64,000 nt of DNA. It comes from SAR86 cluster bacterium SAR86E. Its GTDB lineage: Bacteria > Pseudomonadota > Gammaproteobacteria > Magnimaribacterales > D2472. Below, one piece after another: positions 36,546 to 46,872 of this stretch (positions within the stretch are counted from its first letter, which is position 1; the number at the start of each line of letters is the position of its first letter). The stretch covers positions 1 to 64,000 of the forward strand of contig AMWX01000012.1 in NCBI GenBank assembly GCA_000307935.1, read 5' to 3'. The translations under genes and the position numbers were made by a program. The notes under the pieces were generated by a model that was given only the letters and a program-made list of their open reading frames with translations, was not told the DNA's origin and did not search any database.

Positions 36546-37166
36546 ATGTCAAAAATACAAATTAGTGCCTTAATAATGATTGTAACCGCAGTTGCATCAA
36601 TCTTCTTCCTATCACTCATTAGTCAAAAAGATCAGACTGAATATTATCCAGAGGAGGATCAAATGTCACTTGTTACTATTTCTACTTCAGCCGGAGACAT
36701 CCATTTAGAGCTTGATGCTGATAACGCACCTATAACCGTAGCAAACTTTTTAAAATTAGCTGAAGATGGCTATTATTCAGGCACAATTTTTCATAGAATT
36801 ATTGAAGGATTTATGGTGCAAGGTGGCGGTCTAGATGAAAATATGACTCCTAAACCAACAAATACTGATCCAATTCAAAATGAGGCCAATAATGGATTAA
36901 AGAATGATCGTGGTTCTATTGCGATGGCCAGAACTATGGATCCTCATTCTGCTACTGGTCAATTTTTCATCAATCACAAAGATAACGACTTTCTAAATCA
37001 TACAGCTGAAACCTCTCAAGGCTGGGGCTATGCAGTTTTTGGCTCAGTTATAGATGGCATGGATGTGGTGGATCAAATAGCTCTGAGCACAACCTCTACT
37101 GTTGGCGGCTATGCTGATGCTCCTCTTGAGCCAACAGTTATTAACTCAGTTACAGTGAGTGAATGA
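36546..37166 (+). CDS. Cyclophilin-type peptidyl-prolyl isomerase with N-terminal membrane anchor
   Basis: A 206-residue protein. Residues 6-26 are a hydrophobic segment (ALIMIVTAVASIFFLSLI) that anchors or exports the protein; the cyclophilin domain begins near 41 with MSLVTISTSAGDI and has FHRIIEGFMVQGGG, the ATGQFFIN core and WGYAVFGSVIDGMDVV. It catalyses prolyl isomerisation, here probably in the periplasm. The cytoplasmic PpiB of relatives at this locus lacks the anchor; a start at the internal ATG 36663 would give that form. Confidence 0.88.
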   Translation: MSKIQISALIMIVTAVASIFFLSLISQKDQTEYYPEEDQMSLVTISTSAGDIHLELDADNAPITVANFLKLAEDGYYSGTIFHRIIEGFMVQGGGLDENMTPKPTNTDPIQNEANNGLKNDRGSIAMARTMDPHSATGQFFINHKDNDFLNHTAETSQGWGYAVFGSVIDGMDVVDQIALSTTSTVGGYADAPLEPTVINSVTVSE

Positions 37167-37873
37167 AGTTAGGGTTTATATCTGATCTTCATTTATCTGA
37201 AAATATGCCCTCTGTAACAGAGGGCTTTTTTGAATTTTTAAAAACTGCTGCCCAGGAACTATCTCATCTATACATATTAGGCGATTTATTTGAGGCATGG
37301 GTTGGAGATGACGATAACTCTGAGCTAGCCACCGGTGTGATGCAAAAATTAAATCATGCCACTCGCAATGGATTAGAAATATTTTTTATGCATGGCAATA
37401 GAGATTTTTTATGCGGTCAAAAATTTGCTGAGCAATCTAACCTCACGCTTCTTCCAGATCCATTCTTTTTAAACTTCTTTGATCTAAAGATTGCTCTCTC
37501 TCATGGAGATAGCTTTTGTACCGAAGATCTTGAATACATGAAATTTAAAAAAGAAGTTAGGTCAGATGAATGGCAACAGGAATTTTTGCAAAAACCCTTA
37601 CATGATCGTCTAAATATTGCATCAAACATGCGTGATGCTAGTCAAAAAAATAACAATGACAAAGATGTTTCTATTATGGATGTCACTCCTGCTTCCATTG
37701 ATAACTTTTTTAATGAACACCACATAGATTTACTAATTCACGGCCATACTCATAGACCAAATACTCATCAAATGAATACTGGTATTCGAATCGTATTAGG
37801 TGACTGGCATGAAACTGGTTGGTGCCTAATGCTTGATGAACAGCAGCAAGAATTAAGAGAATTTACACTGTAA
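37163..37873 (+). CDS. lpxH: UDP-2,3-diacylglucosamine pyrophosphatase
   Basis: A 236-residue calcineurin-like phosphoesterase with FISDLHLS (5-12), LGDLFEAWVGDD, HGNRDFL, SHGDSFCT and HGHTHRP, the two-metal site. LpxH cleaves UDP-diacylglucosamine to lipid X in lipid A synthesis, so the cell makes LPS. Starts with ATGA overlap on the cyclophilin gene, so both are likely one unit. Confidence 0.95.
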   Translation: MKLGFISDLHLSENMPSVTEGFFEFLKTAAQELSHLYILGDLFEAWVGDDDNSELATGVMQKLNHATRNGLEIFFMHGNRDFLCGQKFAEQSNLTLLPDPFFLNFFDLKIALSHGDSFCTEDLEYMKFKKEVRSDEWQQEFLQKPLHDRLNIASNMRDASQKNNNDKDVSIMDVTPASIDNFFNEHHIDLLIHGHTHRPNTHQMNTGIRIVLGDWHETGWCLMLDEQQQELREFTL

Positions 37874-37896
37874 AACTATTGTTTGTCAGTAAATAA

Positions 37897-37916
37897 TACT
37901 GTATAAATATACAGTA
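37897..37916. promoter_or_regulatory. LexA operator (SOS box) for umuDC
   Basis: A near-perfect palindrome, CTG-N10-CAG (CTGTATAAATATACAG inside flanking TA/TA), equal to the gammaproteobacterial LexA consensus. It lies 11 bases before the umuD ATG, overlapping the expected promoter; TTGTCA at 37883-37888 is a possible -35. Predicts DNA-damage induction. Confidence 0.9.
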
Positions 37917-37927
37917 TTTTAAATCCT

Positions 37928-38359
37928 ATGACTATTAATTACATCGGTTCAATATCGGCAAATGATCTGCCTGCCACTTTTACAAAATTTTTTGTAGAAC
38001 CAGTATCTGTGGGTTTTCCAAGTCCGGCCAATGATTACCTAGAAAGCCCCATTGATCTGAATCAATACCTTATCAAAAATGGTGCGGCCACTTTCTTGGT
38101 TAGAGTCTCTGGAGATTCGATGCTAAATGCAAATATTGCAGATCAAGCTATTTTAATTGTTGACCGAAGTCTTAAACCAAAGCATGGAAGCATAGTAGTT
38201 GCTTCTCTAGATGGCGACTTTGTATGCAAGCGACTGCAACTCAAGCCTCGACTATGTTTGCTACCAGAAAATCCAAAATATGAACCCATCTACATTCAGC
38301 ATGGTCAAAATCTAGATATTATGGGTACTGTAACTGCAGCTATTAATAAATTTGAATGA
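37928..38359 (+). CDS. umuD: Polymerase V subunit UmuD (S24 peptidase)
   Basis: A 143-residue LexA/UmuD-type protein. The GFPSPANDYLE..DLNQYLIKN block matches UmuD. The catalytic dyad is Ser64 (SGDSM) and Lys101 (VCKRL). RecA-stimulated self-cleavage is expected between Val28 and Gly29; E. coli has Cys-Gly there. Makes UmuD' for translesion polymerase V. Preceded by a LexA box. Confidence 0.94.
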   Translation: MTINYIGSISANDLPATFTKFFVEPVSVGFPSPANDYLESPIDLNQYLIKNGAATFLVRVSGDSMLNANIADQAILIVDRSLKPKHGSIVVASLDGDFVCKRLQLKPRLCLLPENPKYEPIYIQHGQNLDIMGTVTAAINKFE

Positions 38360-39624
38360 AATTTTTAGCTTTAGTTGATTGTGATAATTTCTATGCTTCA
38401 TGCGAAAGAGTCTTTCGACCCGATCTAAAAGAAGTGCCTATCGTTGTGCTATCCAACAATGATGGATGTGTCATTGCTAGAAGCAAAGAAGCCAAAGCTA
38501 TGGGTATCAAAATGGGTGTTCCTTGGTTCCAAGTTAAAGAAGCGTATTTATCTCAAGGAGGTAAGGTATTTTCATCTAACTTTGCCCTGTATGGTGACTT
38601 ATCTAAAAGAGTTATGAATATCCTTGATGGAATGGTAAAAAGAATTGAGATTTATAGTATCGATGAAGCTTTTTTAGATCTAGAACATATCTCAAATTTA
38701 GATCATGCGCATGAATTCGGAATTTATTGCAGAAATATAATCAAACAATGGGTTGGTATTCCTGTGCGTATTGGTATTGCGCCAACAAAAACTCTTACTA
38801 AAGTTGCTAGTCATATTGCAAAAAAGAAAAATGGTGATGCGGGCGTCTTCTGTCTAAGTAATCAAGGGCATATAGCTCATATTCTTAAGGCATTACCCAT
38901 TAGAGAGGTTTGGGGTATTGGCCATAATCTTTCAAAGCATTTGAATCAATTAGGCATATATTCTGCTTATGAACTCATGAAAACGGATATTAGATTTATT
39001 AGAAAAAAGTTTGGTGTTGTTTTGGAGCGAACAGTTAGGGAATTAAGAGGAGAGTCATGCATTCAAATAGAAGACAAAATTGAGCCAAAGAAGCAAATTG
39101 TAGTAAGTCGTAGCTTTAAAGAGAGAATTGATAGCTTAGAATCACTCAAACCACTAATTAGTAATTTTGCAGTGCGCGCAGGAGAGAAGCTTAGGCATGA
39201 AAAACAGAAATGCTCTAAGGTATCAATATTTATTTCAACTAGTAGATTTAATAAGCAGTTACATCATCGAGGATTTAATACTTTTCATTTTCCCTATCCT
39301 GTAGATGATACAAGAAGCATTTTGATGGGCGCAGATAGAGCCCTAAATATAATCTTTAAAAAAGGCTATCCATATGCAAAGGCAGGAGTATTACTTAGTC
39401 AGTTTTCACATCCAACATTTATTCAACACTCTCTTTTTGATTCAAAGAGCCAAGATCAATTAAAGCAAGATACAAATTTAATGCAAGCCATTGATGCGCT
39501 CAATAGCTCTCAAACTCAGATTTACTATGCATCACAACTCTCTTTAGGAGAATCGCCTATACAAAAAAAAATGGTATCACCTAGATACACAACTAACTGG
39601 TGGGAATTACCAACAACTAAGTAA
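38356..39624 (+). CDS. umuC: Polymerase V catalytic subunit UmuC
   Basis: A 422-residue Y-family polymerase: ALVDCDNFYASCERVF (N-terminal Asp), SIDEAFLDLE (catalytic Asp-Glu), then the helix-hairpin-helix region (ILKALPIREVWGIG) and little-finger domain. Performs error-prone synthesis past lesions with UmuD'. Overlaps umuD by 4 bases. The tail overlaps the convergent DUF1289 gene by 8 bases. Confidence 0.96.
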   Translation: MKFLALVDCDNFYASCERVFRPDLKEVPIVVLSNNDGCVIARSKEAKAMGIKMGVPWFQVKEAYLSQGGKVFSSNFALYGDLSKRVMNILDGMVKRIEIYSIDEAFLDLEHISNLDHAHEFGIYCRNIIKQWVGIPVRIGIAPTKTLTKVASHIAKKKNGDAGVFCLSNQGHIAHILKALPIREVWGIGHNLSKHLNQLGIYSAYELMKTDIRFIRKKFGVVLERTVRELRGESCIQIEDKIEPKKQIVVSRSFKERIDSLESLKPLISNFAVRAGEKLRHEKQKCSKVSIFISTSRFNKQLHHRGFNTFHFPYPVDDTRSILMGADRALNIIFKKGYPYAKAGVLLSQFSHPTFIQHSLFDSKSQDQLKQDTNLMQAIDALNSSQTQIYYASQLSLGESPIQKKMVSPRYTTNWWELPTTK

Positions 39625-40051
39625 GAAAATATCTTTCATAATGAGCTTCAGAAAGCTCTAAAAACTCAGAATATATCTGATCTTTAAGATCAGCTAGATC
39701 AGAGTCAACGTGACACAAAATTCCAAATTGACTGAGATCTAACTCCTGAGAACCGGCAGCCCTAAGAAGATCAAATATCCAAGTCATCGGATCTAAAGAA
39801 TCATTGAAATTAATCCCTTTTTCATTAAGTCGAGCAGCCAATAACTCAGCATTTGTGATTGAAAACCGATCATCCAAAACAGTTAATTTAAATTTTTCTA
39901 ACCTCTGGTTTACTAATTCTTTTTCTGAAATCGCATACTTATTCCAATTGATAACTTCATGAACAAACCTCTTGCAACCCTTACAAACATTATCTCCATA
40001 GGTCGTAGAGCAAATTCCAAGACAGGGTGTAGATGCTTTGTTTTTCTTCAT
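39617..40051 (-). CDS. DUF1289-domain protein with extended C-terminus
   Basis: About 144 residues. The N-terminus has a metal-binding-like pattern PCLGICSTTYGDNVCKGCKR with Cys at 10, 14, 23 and 26, then a helix ending EVINW: the DUF1289 signature. The following 110 residues are acidic and helical, ending in a YSEFLELSEAHYERYF segment; DUF1289 proteins are often much shorter. ATG 40078 or GTG 40117 are alternative starts; 40117 would put the acnB promoter inside the gene. Function unknown. Confidence 0.7.
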   Translation of the reverse strand: MKKNKASTPCLGICSTTYGDNVCKGCKRFVHEVINWNKYAISEKELVNQRLEKFKLTVLDDRFSITNAELLAARLNEKGINFNDSLDPMTWIFDLLRAAGSQELDLSQFGILCHVDSDLADLKDQIYSEFLELSEAHYERYFLT

Positions 40052-40096
40052 AGATTGGATAATACAATAATTCGACATGGTAAATATAGAATGTGC

Positions 40097-40125
40097 TTGG
40101 GGATTTAGAAATAGCACAGTAAAAT
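40097..40125 (+). promoter_or_regulatory. Candidate sigma-70 promoter of acnB
   Basis: TTGGGG (40097-40102) and TAAAAT (40120-40125) are 17 bases apart. A start near 40132 would leave a short leader with AGGGAGA (40134-40140) as ribosome site before the ATG. The -35 matches consensus in three of six positions. Confidence 0.45.
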
Positions 40126-40145
40126 GAGGTCCCAGGGAGAAAATT

Positions 40146-42725
40146 ATGCTGCAAGATTACAAAAAACATTGCGAAGAGCGAAAAGAGCAAGGGATACCAC
40201 CACTACCACTCTCAGCTCAACAAACGTCAGACTTGGTTGAATTGCTTAAGTCAGAACATGAAGAGTCGGAACTGCTAATAGAATTATTAAAAGAAAGAAT
40301 ACCAGCAGGAGTTGATCAGGCAGCTTATGTAAAAGCTGGATTCTTAGCTGATATTACAACAGGGGAAGCAGTCAGCCCTTACATCTCAAAGATGGAAGCT
40401 GTGGCAATTTTAGGCACTATGCTAGGTGGTTACAATATTCAGCCTTTAATCAACTGTTTAGAAGATGGTGAGCTAGGTGCAGCAGCCGCAGATGCATTGA
40501 GTACCACCTTGTTAATTTTTGATGCATTTAATGAGGTGTTAAAACTTTCAGAAACTAATGAAAATGCAAAAACCGTTATCAATGCCTGGGCTGAGGGAAA
40601 ATGGTTTCAAGAAAAAGATGAAATTGCGGAACAAATTAAATTAACCGTGTATAAGGTTCCTGGTGAAATTAACACTGATGACTTATCTCCAGCAACAGAC
40701 GCTTGGTCTAGACCAGACATTCCACTGCATGCACTGGCAATGTTCAAAATGCCCAGAGAGGGTCTTGAAAATCCTTTGGAAACAATTGAAGAACTAAAGA
40801 AGAAAGGTAATCCGCTTGTATTTGTTGGGGATGTTGTGGGAACTGGGTCGTCAAGAAAATCAGCGACAAACTCGGTACTCTGGCACATGGGTGATGAAAT
40901 CCCATGTATTCCCAATAAAAAAGAAGGTGGCTTTTGTTTTGGTGGAAAAATCGCTCCTATCTTTTTTAATACACTTGAAGATTCTGGGGCTTTCCCAGTG
41001 GAGTGCGATGTCTCAAAATTAAATATGGGGCAAGAAATTATTTTTGAGCCCTTTGCCGGCAGAATACTAGATGCTGAAAGCAATGAGTTGATATCCTCAT
41101 TTGAACTCAAGACTCCTGTTCTTTTGGATGAGGTAAGAGCGAACGGTCGTATACCGTTAATTATTGGAAGACAATTAACAGATAAAACAAGGGAGGCAAT
41201 TGGTCTCGAACCAACTGATATTTTTACACGACCAGATGCAGATGATACTTCAGAGAAAGGATTTACATTGGCGCAAAAAATGGTTGGTAAAGCCTGCGGA
41301 GTCAAGGGCGTTAGACCAGGAACGTATTGTGAACCGAGAATGACAACGGTTGGCTCTCAAGATACTACCGGACCAATGACACGGGATGAATTAAAGGAAC
41401 TTGCTTGCTTAGGATTTTCTGCCGACCTAGTGATGCAATCCTTTTGCCATACTGCTGCCTATCCTAAACCGGTAGATATCGATACACAGCATACACTCCC
41501 AGAATTTATTATGAACAGAGGGGGGGTATCTTTAAAACCGGGGGATGGCATTATTCACTCATGGCTTAACAGGATGTTATTACCTGATGGAGTAGGTACT
41601 GGTGGAGACAGCCATACGCGATTTCCATTGGGTATAAGTTTTCCTGCAGGATCAGGCTTGGTTGCCTTTGCTGCAGCACTGGGAGTTATGCCTCTTGATA
41701 TGCCAGAATCAGTACTTGTTAGATTTAAAGGAGAAATGCAGCCAGGCATAACTCTAAGAGATCTTGTGAATGCCATTCCTTATGCAGCGATTCAAAAAGG
41801 TCTATTAACTGTGGCTAAAGAGGGAAAGAAAAATATTTTTTCTGGACGTTGCCTTGAGATAGAAGGCTTGCCTGATCTTAAAGTAGAACAAGCCTTTGAG
41901 CTATCTGATGCTTCTGCAGAAAGATCTGCATCAGGATGCACTGTTAGGTTGAATAAAGAGCCAATCATTGAATATTTGAAATCAAATATTGTAATGTTGC
42001 GATGGATGATTGAAGGTGGATATGGTGATGCAAAAACCTTAGAAAGAAGAGCTCAAGCAATGGAAGCATGGATTAAAAATCCTGAGTTATTAGTGCCAGA
42101 TGAGGATGCTGAATATGCTGAAATTATTGAAATAGACCTTAATGAAATAAAAGAACCTCTATTAGCCTGCCCTAATGATCCTGATGACATTAAGCCATTA
42201 TCTCAGGTAGCAGAAACAAATATCGATGAGGTATTTATTGGTTCATGCATGACAAATATTGGTCACTTTAGGGCAGCAGGCCATTTATTAAAAAAATATA
42301 ATGGAACAAAAGCTAGGTTATGGGTGGTTCCACCCACAAAGATGGATGAGAAGCAGCTCATGGAAGAAGGTATTTATAATGTCTTTGGAACATCGGGCGC
42401 TAGAACAGAATTACCCGGCTGCTCTCTTTGTATGGGAAATCAAGCAAGGGTATTAGCAAACTCTACGGTGGTTTCTACCTCTACCAGAAATTTTCCTAAT
42501 AGATTGGGAGATGGTGCGGACGTTTTCTTAGCATCAGCAGAACTTGCTGCAATTGCTTCAGTTATTGGAAAATTGCCAACGCCCGAGGAATATAAAAAGT
42601 ATATGCAAGAAATTGACCCACTTGCAGATGATATTTATAAGTATTTAAATTTCAATGAAATAGATCAATACGTAGATAGCGCGAATGCTGCAGAAATTCC
42701 TGCAGTAAATATTGTGAATGTCTAA
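40146..42725 (+). CDS. acnB: Aconitate hydratase B
   Basis: An 859-residue AcnB: N-terminal helical HEAT-like domain, swivel domain ([18 protein letters not shown]), then the catalytic domains with [4Fe-4S] ligand cysteines in GSCMTN and [11 protein letters not shown]. It isomerises citrate and also hydrates 2-methyl-cis-aconitate made by PrpD, linking it to the methylcitrate genes downstream. Good ribosome site AGGGAGA. Stop interlocks with that of purF. Confidence 0.97.
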   Translation: MLQDYKKHCEERKEQGIPPLPLSAQQTSDLVELLKSEHEESELLIELLKERIPAGVDQAAYVKAGFLADITTGEAVSPYISKMEAVAILGTMLGGYNIQPLINCLEDGELGAAAADALSTTLLIFDAFNEVLKLSETNENAKTVINAWAEGKWFQEKDEIAEQIKLTVYKVPGEINTDDLSPATDAWSRPDIPLHALAMFKMPREGLENPLETIEELKKKGNPLVFVGDVVGTGSSRKSATNSVLWHMGDEIPCIPNKKEGGFCFGGKIAPIFFNTLEDSGAFPVECDVSKLNMGQEIIFEPFAGRILDAESNELISSFELKTPVLLDEVRANGRIPLIIGRQLTDKTREAIGLEPTDIFTRPDADDTSEKGFTLAQKMVGKACGVKGVRPGTYCEPRMTTVGSQDTTGPMTRDELKELACLGFSADLVMQSFCHTAAYPKPVDIDTQHTLPEFIMNRGGVSLKPGDGIIHSWLNRMLLPDGVGTGGDSHTRFPLGISFPAGSGLVAFAAALGVMPLDMPESVLVRFKGEMQPGITLRDLVNAIPYAAIQKGLLTVAKEGKKNIFSGRCLEIEGLPDLKVEQAFELSDASAERSASGCTVRLNKEPIIEYLKSNIVMLRWMIEGGYGDAKTLERRAQAMEAWIKNPELLVPDEDAEYAEIIEIDLNEIKEPLLACPNDPDDIKPLSQVAETNIDEVFIGSCMTNIGHFRAAGHLLKKYNGTKARLWVVPPTKMDEKQLMEEGIYNVFGTSGARTELPGCSLCMGNQARVLANSTVVSTSTRNFPNRLGDGADVFLASAELAAIASVIGKLPTPEEYKKYMQEIDPLADDIYKYLNFNEIDQYVDSANAAEIPAVNIVNV

Positions 42726-44203
42726 CTAGACTTTTCTCTAGCAGCTTTTTGGTTATCTCCTCTAGATAATTCAAGAGCTTCAAGATAGTCTGCACTAATT
42801 GAGGTTGGATATTTGCCATCAAAAATCGACATTTCAAATCTCTTGATCGCTGGATTACCCTCTTTCGCTGAATCAATTAGGTCAATTAGGTCTTGATAAA
42901 TTAGCCAATCAGCTCCGATTTCTTTAGCAACTTCTTCATCTGTTCTGCCTGAAGCAATTAATTCATTGGTTGCTGCCATATCAATGCCGTAAAGGTTCTG
43001 GAATTTGACAGGAGGTGCTGCAGATGAAAAATAAACTTTATTTGCGCCAGCCTCTCTGGCCATTTCTATAATTCTTTTGCTAGTGGTACCTCGAACAATG
43101 GAGTCATCTACCAAAAGAACATTTTTTCCTTTAAATTCAAGGTCTAGAATATTTAATTTTCGCCGAACTGATTTTTTTCTTTCCTCTTGATTGGGCATTA
43201 TAAAAGTTCTGCCAACGTATCTATTTTTAACAAAACCTTGCCTGTAAGGCAGATTCAAAGCAGCTGCAAGTTGTAATGCAGCTGTTGTAGAGCTGTCTGG
43301 AATTGGAATTACAACATCAATATCATGATTGGGATTTAACTTAAGAATTTTTTTTGCTAATTTTTGACCCATTCTCATTCTAGCTTTGTAAACTGAAATT
43401 TCATCTAGGGTTGAGTCAGGTCTAGCTAGATAAACATATTCAAATATACATGGAGTAGATTCAATATTCTCTGAGCATTGGTCACTATGTAAGTTTCCTT
43501 CAACGTCAATAAAAACTGCTTCACCTGGATGCACATCTCGCAATGTTTTAAAACCCAGAGCTGTAAAGGAAGCATTCTCAGAGGCAACAATATATTCTTT
43601 TTTGGTTGAGCCATCTTTTATACCAATAACCAATGGGCGTATACCTCTGGGATCTCTAAAAGCAAGTAATCCAAAACCAGTAATTAATGCAACAACTGCA
43701 TAAGCTCCTTGGCATCTGATGTGTGTTTTCCTAACTGCTTTAAAAAAATGTTTTTTTGAGGGCAAAATTGCTCTTTGCTTTCCAAGTTCATGAGCAAAGA
43801 TGTTTAGCAAAACTTCTGAGTCTGAATCTGTATTTAGATGGCGCATTTCAGCATGAAATAATTCACGAGCTAGCTCTTTGGAATTAGTTAGATTTCCATT
43901 ATGCGCTAGACTAATACCGTAAGGTGAGTTTACATACATTGGTTGAGCAAACTCTTTTCCAGCTCCTCCAGCTGTTGGATATCGGACATGGCCTATACCG
44001 TAATTTCCAAGCAATTTATTCATGTGTCTTTGCTGAAATGTATCTCGCACATAACCCATAGATTTTCTGCTATTTAGCCTGCCGGTCTGATCACAAACAA
44101 CCATCCCAGCAGCATCCTGACCTCTGTGTTGAAGCATTAATAATGAATCATAAATTGAGCTGGCTACATGATTTTCAGAATATATTCCTACTATCCCACA
44201 CAT
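42722..44203 (-). CDS. purF: Amidophosphoribosyltransferase
   Basis: A 493-residue PurF with N-terminal nucleophile Cys2 (MCGIVGIY), glutaminase motifs [12 protein letters not shown] and [11 protein letters not shown], and the PRPP-binding [15 protein letters not shown]. First committed step of purine synthesis. Last gene of the long biosynthetic run, one base overlapping cvpA, the usual partner. Confidence 0.97.
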   Translation of the reverse strand: MCGIVGIYSENHVASSIYDSLLMLQHRGQDAAGMVVCDQTGRLNSRKSMGYVRDTFQQRHMNKLLGNYGIGHVRYPTAGGAGKEFAQPMYVNSPYGISLAHNGNLTNSKELARELFHAEMRHLNTDSDSEVLLNIFAHELGKQRAILPSKKHFFKAVRKTHIRCQGAYAVVALITGFGLLAFRDPRGIRPLVIGIKDGSTKKEYIVASENASFTALGFKTLRDVHPGEAVFIDVEGNLHSDQCSENIESTPCIFEYVYLARPDSTLDEISVYKARMRMGQKLAKKILKLNPNHDIDVVIPIPDSSTTAALQLAAALNLPYRQGFVKNRYVGRTFIMPNQEERKKSVRRKLNILDLEFKGKNVLLVDDSIVRGTTSKRIIEMAREAGANKVYFSSAAPPVKFQNLYGIDMAATNELIASGRTDEEVAKEIGADWLIYQDLIDLIDSAKEGNPAIKRFEMSIFDGKYPTSISADYLEALELSRGDNQKAAREKSS

Positions 44204-44742
44204 TATGTTGTCTCTAAGATTGGATCGATGTTAGGTTTCAGCATAACTGAATTTTTATCTAAGATCATATTTTTAAAAAATTTTTCAGCCATTGGAGCAT
44301 ATTTATTTAAATAACTGGCAGATTGTGAATCAGTAATGAATGGAGATTCCTTGATATTGTTTGGAAGAATAATAAAAATTATCAAAATTAAAATTGTTCC
44401 TCTTAAAAACCCAAATAAAACACCTAAAAGCCTATCCAAACCACCCATTCCAGACCAGTGAACAAGGCTGCGTAACAATTTGATTAATAGTCCGCCTAAA
44501 AAAATAATACCGACAAATACAATAAGAATTGTGAGGATTCTTCTCAATTCAGGGTTGGTTATGTACTCTGCCAAATATGGATCTAGGTACACATTCAAGA
44601 ATATGGATGCGATGAAGGCAAAAGCCCATAATAATAGAGAGAGAACCTCCTGAATAAAGCCTCTAAAAAGGGCAATAATGCCAGAAAGTGCAACTATCCC
44701 AATTACAATGTAATCAAATTGAGATAATGCTAGGGATTCCAA
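44203..44742 (-). CDS. cvpA: CvpA family membrane protein
   Basis: A 179-residue inner-membrane protein with four hydrophobic segments (about 10-28, 31-50, 66-86, 101-123) and the GFIQEVLSLLLWAFAFIAS segment typical of CvpA. Role in colicin V release and membrane stress; exact function unclear. Directly before purF, overlapping the SPOR-domain gene by 13 bases. Confidence 0.9.
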   Translation of the reverse strand: MESLALSQFDYIVIGIVALSGIIALFRGFIQEVLSLLLWAFAFIASIFLNVYLDPYLAEYITNPELRRILTILIVFVGIIFLGGLLIKLLRSLVHWSGMGGLDRLLGVLFGFLRGTILILIIFIILPNNIKESPFITDSQSASYLNKYAPMAEKFFKNMILDKNSVMLKPNIDPILETT

Positions 44743-45218
44743 GTGAGAACCTCTCCCGCTTGAATGCCTGCAATTTGATTAAGCAATTCTTGATTCGCCT
44801 TGATATCTCCCTCAGATGCAAATGGACCTACTAAAATATTTGTAAGATTTTTATTTGTTTTATTTTTTTGAGTAAAAGCTGGAAAGCCTGCATTATTGTA
44901 TGCCTCAACTAAATTCGAAACAGTAACTGGGGCCCCAAATGCTCCAATTTTGTATACATAAAAATTTAAATCTAAACCTGTGACCTGATCTTTTGCAGAA
45001 GGAATTTTATCATTTGTATCAACTTCAAGATCTATATCTTTTACTTCCATTAATTTGATATCAGGAGAATCCACTATGATCACATCAGACTGAGAGATTT
45101 TAGGAATAGTTATATTATTAATTGCTTGATACTTTGGCTGGGGAGAAAGTGCAAATATTAATGTCCACGCTAAAAGAGTTAAAGAAATAATGATTCCATA
45201 TATCCTATTAAAATTCAT
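44730..45218 (-). CDS. SPOR-domain protein (DedD-like)
   Basis: A 162-residue single-pass membrane protein: one N-terminal segment (residues 7-23) and a C-terminal SPOR domain (about 85-160; FYVYKIGAFG..VSNLVEAYNNAGFPAF..ILVGPF). SPOR domains bind denuded septal peptidoglycan; DedD acts in division. Sits where dedD-like genes are found in pseudomonads, but folC, usually before it, is missing. Confidence 0.86.
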   Translation of the reverse strand: MNFNRIYGIIISLTLLAWTLIFALSPQPKYQAINNITIPKISQSDVIIVDSPDIKLMEVKDIDLEVDTNDKIPSAKDQVTGLDLNFYVYKIGAFGAPVTVSNLVEAYNNAGFPAFTQKNKTNKNLTNILVGPFASEGDIKANQELLNQIAGIQAGEVLTWNP

Positions 45219-46075
45219 TAGACTGGATAGAGCTTTGAAAGAATACTATGAACCTTAGTTCTCAAATCTTTTCTGTGTACTATCATATCAATCGCACCGT
45301 GTTCTAATAAGAATTCTGATTTTTGGAAGTCGTCAGGTAAATCTACTCTGACTGTTTGTTCAATAACTCGCCTTCCTGCAAAACCAACAAGAGCTTTTGG
45401 TTCGGCAATATTAATATCTCCAAGCATTGCTATGCTTGCTGATACGCCACCATAAATAGGATCAATCATTACAGAAATATATGGCAATTTTGCCTCTTTG
45501 AGTTTTTCTAATGCTGCTGATGTTTTTGCCATCTGCATTAACGACACCATTGACTCTTGCATTCTTGCTCCACCACTCGTTGAGAAGCAAATTAACGGAG
45601 ATTTATTAACTATTGCAGCGTCCACAGCATGGACAAATTTTGTACCAACTGCTCCTCCCATAGATCCACCCATATAACGAAACTCAAAAGCAGCAACAAT
45701 AACTTCAGCTCCCTCAAGTTTTCCTTGACCAATGACTATTGCTTCTTCCTCCCCAGTAATCGATACAGCTTCCTTGATGCGCTGACTGTATGACTTGGTG
45801 TCTTTGAATTTAAGCACATCAGTTGTAGTGATTTTTGTAGCTAATTCTGTAAAACTGCCACCATCAAAAAATATAGACATCCTCGTTCTTGCTCCAATGC
45901 GAAGGTGATGATCGCATTTTGGACAAACAAACAGGGATCTCTCTAGCTCAGGTTGATAAAGAATAGCCTCGCATGCAGGGCAGTTATTCCATAGACCATC
46001 TGGCACCTTGCTTTTAGGTGATGCTGGATCATCATTAGATCCTATAGAGGGGATTAACCTTGTCAGCCAATTCAT
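45218..46075 (-). CDS. accD: Acetyl-CoA carboxylase carboxyltransferase subunit beta
   Basis: A 285-residue AccD with the zinc ribbon Cys32/35 and Cys51/54 (CPAC, CPKC), and the carboxyltransferase core RMQESMVSLMQM, GGVSASIAMLGD and GFAGRRVIEQT. Forms malonyl-CoA with AccA. Overlaps trpA by 4 bases. Confidence 0.96.
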   Translation of the reverse strand: MNWLTRLIPSIGSNDDPASPKSKVPDGLWNNCPACEAILYQPELERSLFVCPKCDHHLRIGARTRMSIFFDGGSFTELATKITTTDVLKFKDTKSYSQRIKEAVSITGEEEAIVIGQGKLEGAEVIVAAFEFRYMGGSMGGAVGTKFVHAVDAAIVNKSPLICFSTSGGARMQESMVSLMQMAKTSAALEKLKEAKLPYISVMIDPIYGGVSASIAMLGDINIAEPKALVGFAGRRVIEQTVRVDLPDDFQKSEFLLEHGAIDMIVHRKDLRTKVHSILSKLYPV

Positions 46076-46872
46076 CTATTTATAGCCTCAGATATTGTTT
46101 TTAAATAATTATATATTTTTTTGAATTCTTTTTGACTAGATTGATCATTGATCATTTGAACTAAACTTGAACCAATAACTATCCCATCTGATATTTTACT
46201 TAAATTATAAGCATCATCTGGCGTTTTGATGCCAAAGCCAGCAAAAATAGCAAGAGGAGTTTGAGTGCGTATATAAGAAATATTGCTCTCTGCTTCATCA
46301 ATATCTAAATGAGATGAGCCAGTAACTCCTCTCAGAGTAACGTAATATATAAACCCTGAACTGCTATTACATATTTGGGATATTCTATCTTTGCTTGTGG
46401 TTGGGGCAATGAGTGAGATAGATGCAAGTTTTTTATTCTCAATTCCTAGATCATCCAAATTACTTTCTCCTGGAATATCAACGATCAACACTGCATCCAC
46501 TCCAAAATTATAGGACTCATTTAAAGTAAGGGAGTTGGCTAAAAAAGTATTTGTGTAGCCCATCAATATAATAGGTGTTTCTTTATCTTTATCTCTAAAT
46601 TTTTTAACAAGCTCAAAGATATCATTTAATGAGGTATTATTTTTTAAAGCTCGATCATGGGCAGCTTGGATTGTTGGCCCCTCAGCTATAGGGTCAGTGA
46701 AAGGAACTCCTAATTCCAAGATATTTACTCCTGAATCAACAAATCCATGCATAAGTTCCAATGTCGAGTCCAAATCTGGGTCTCCAGCAACTAAATATGC
46801 AACCAAAGCTTTCTTTGAAGATTGTTTTAGAGATTGAATTTTTTCATCTAACCTAGTCAAGGGATATCCCAT
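46072..46872 (-). CDS. trpA: Tryptophan synthase alpha subunit
   Basis: A 266-residue TIM barrel with the catalytic Glu in [19 protein letters not shown] and Asp in that same loop, and the phosphate-binding [10 protein letters not shown] and GIVIGSSLV. Splits indoleglycerol phosphate. Overlaps trpB by 20 bases; the two subunits form a complex. Confidence 0.96.
   Translation of the reverse strand: MGYPLTRLDEKIQSLKQSSKKALVAYLVAGDPDLDSTLELMHGFVDSGVNILELGVPFTDPIAEGPTIQAAHDRALKNNTSLNDIFELVKKFRDKDKETPIILMGYTNTFLANSLTLNESYNFGVDAVLIVDIPGESNLDDLGIENKKLASISLIAPTTSKDRISQICNSSSGFIYYVTLRGVTGSSHLDIDEAESNISYIRTQTPLAIFAGFGIKTPDDAYNLSKISDGIVIGSSLVQMINDQSSQKEFKKIYNYLKTISEAINR

Noticed and set aside
40607-41305. 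A 232-codon open frame antisense to acnB
   Set aside because: It lies wholly inside a clearly conserved AcnB frame and its translation is rich in Ser/Pro with no family pattern; it is a shadow frame.
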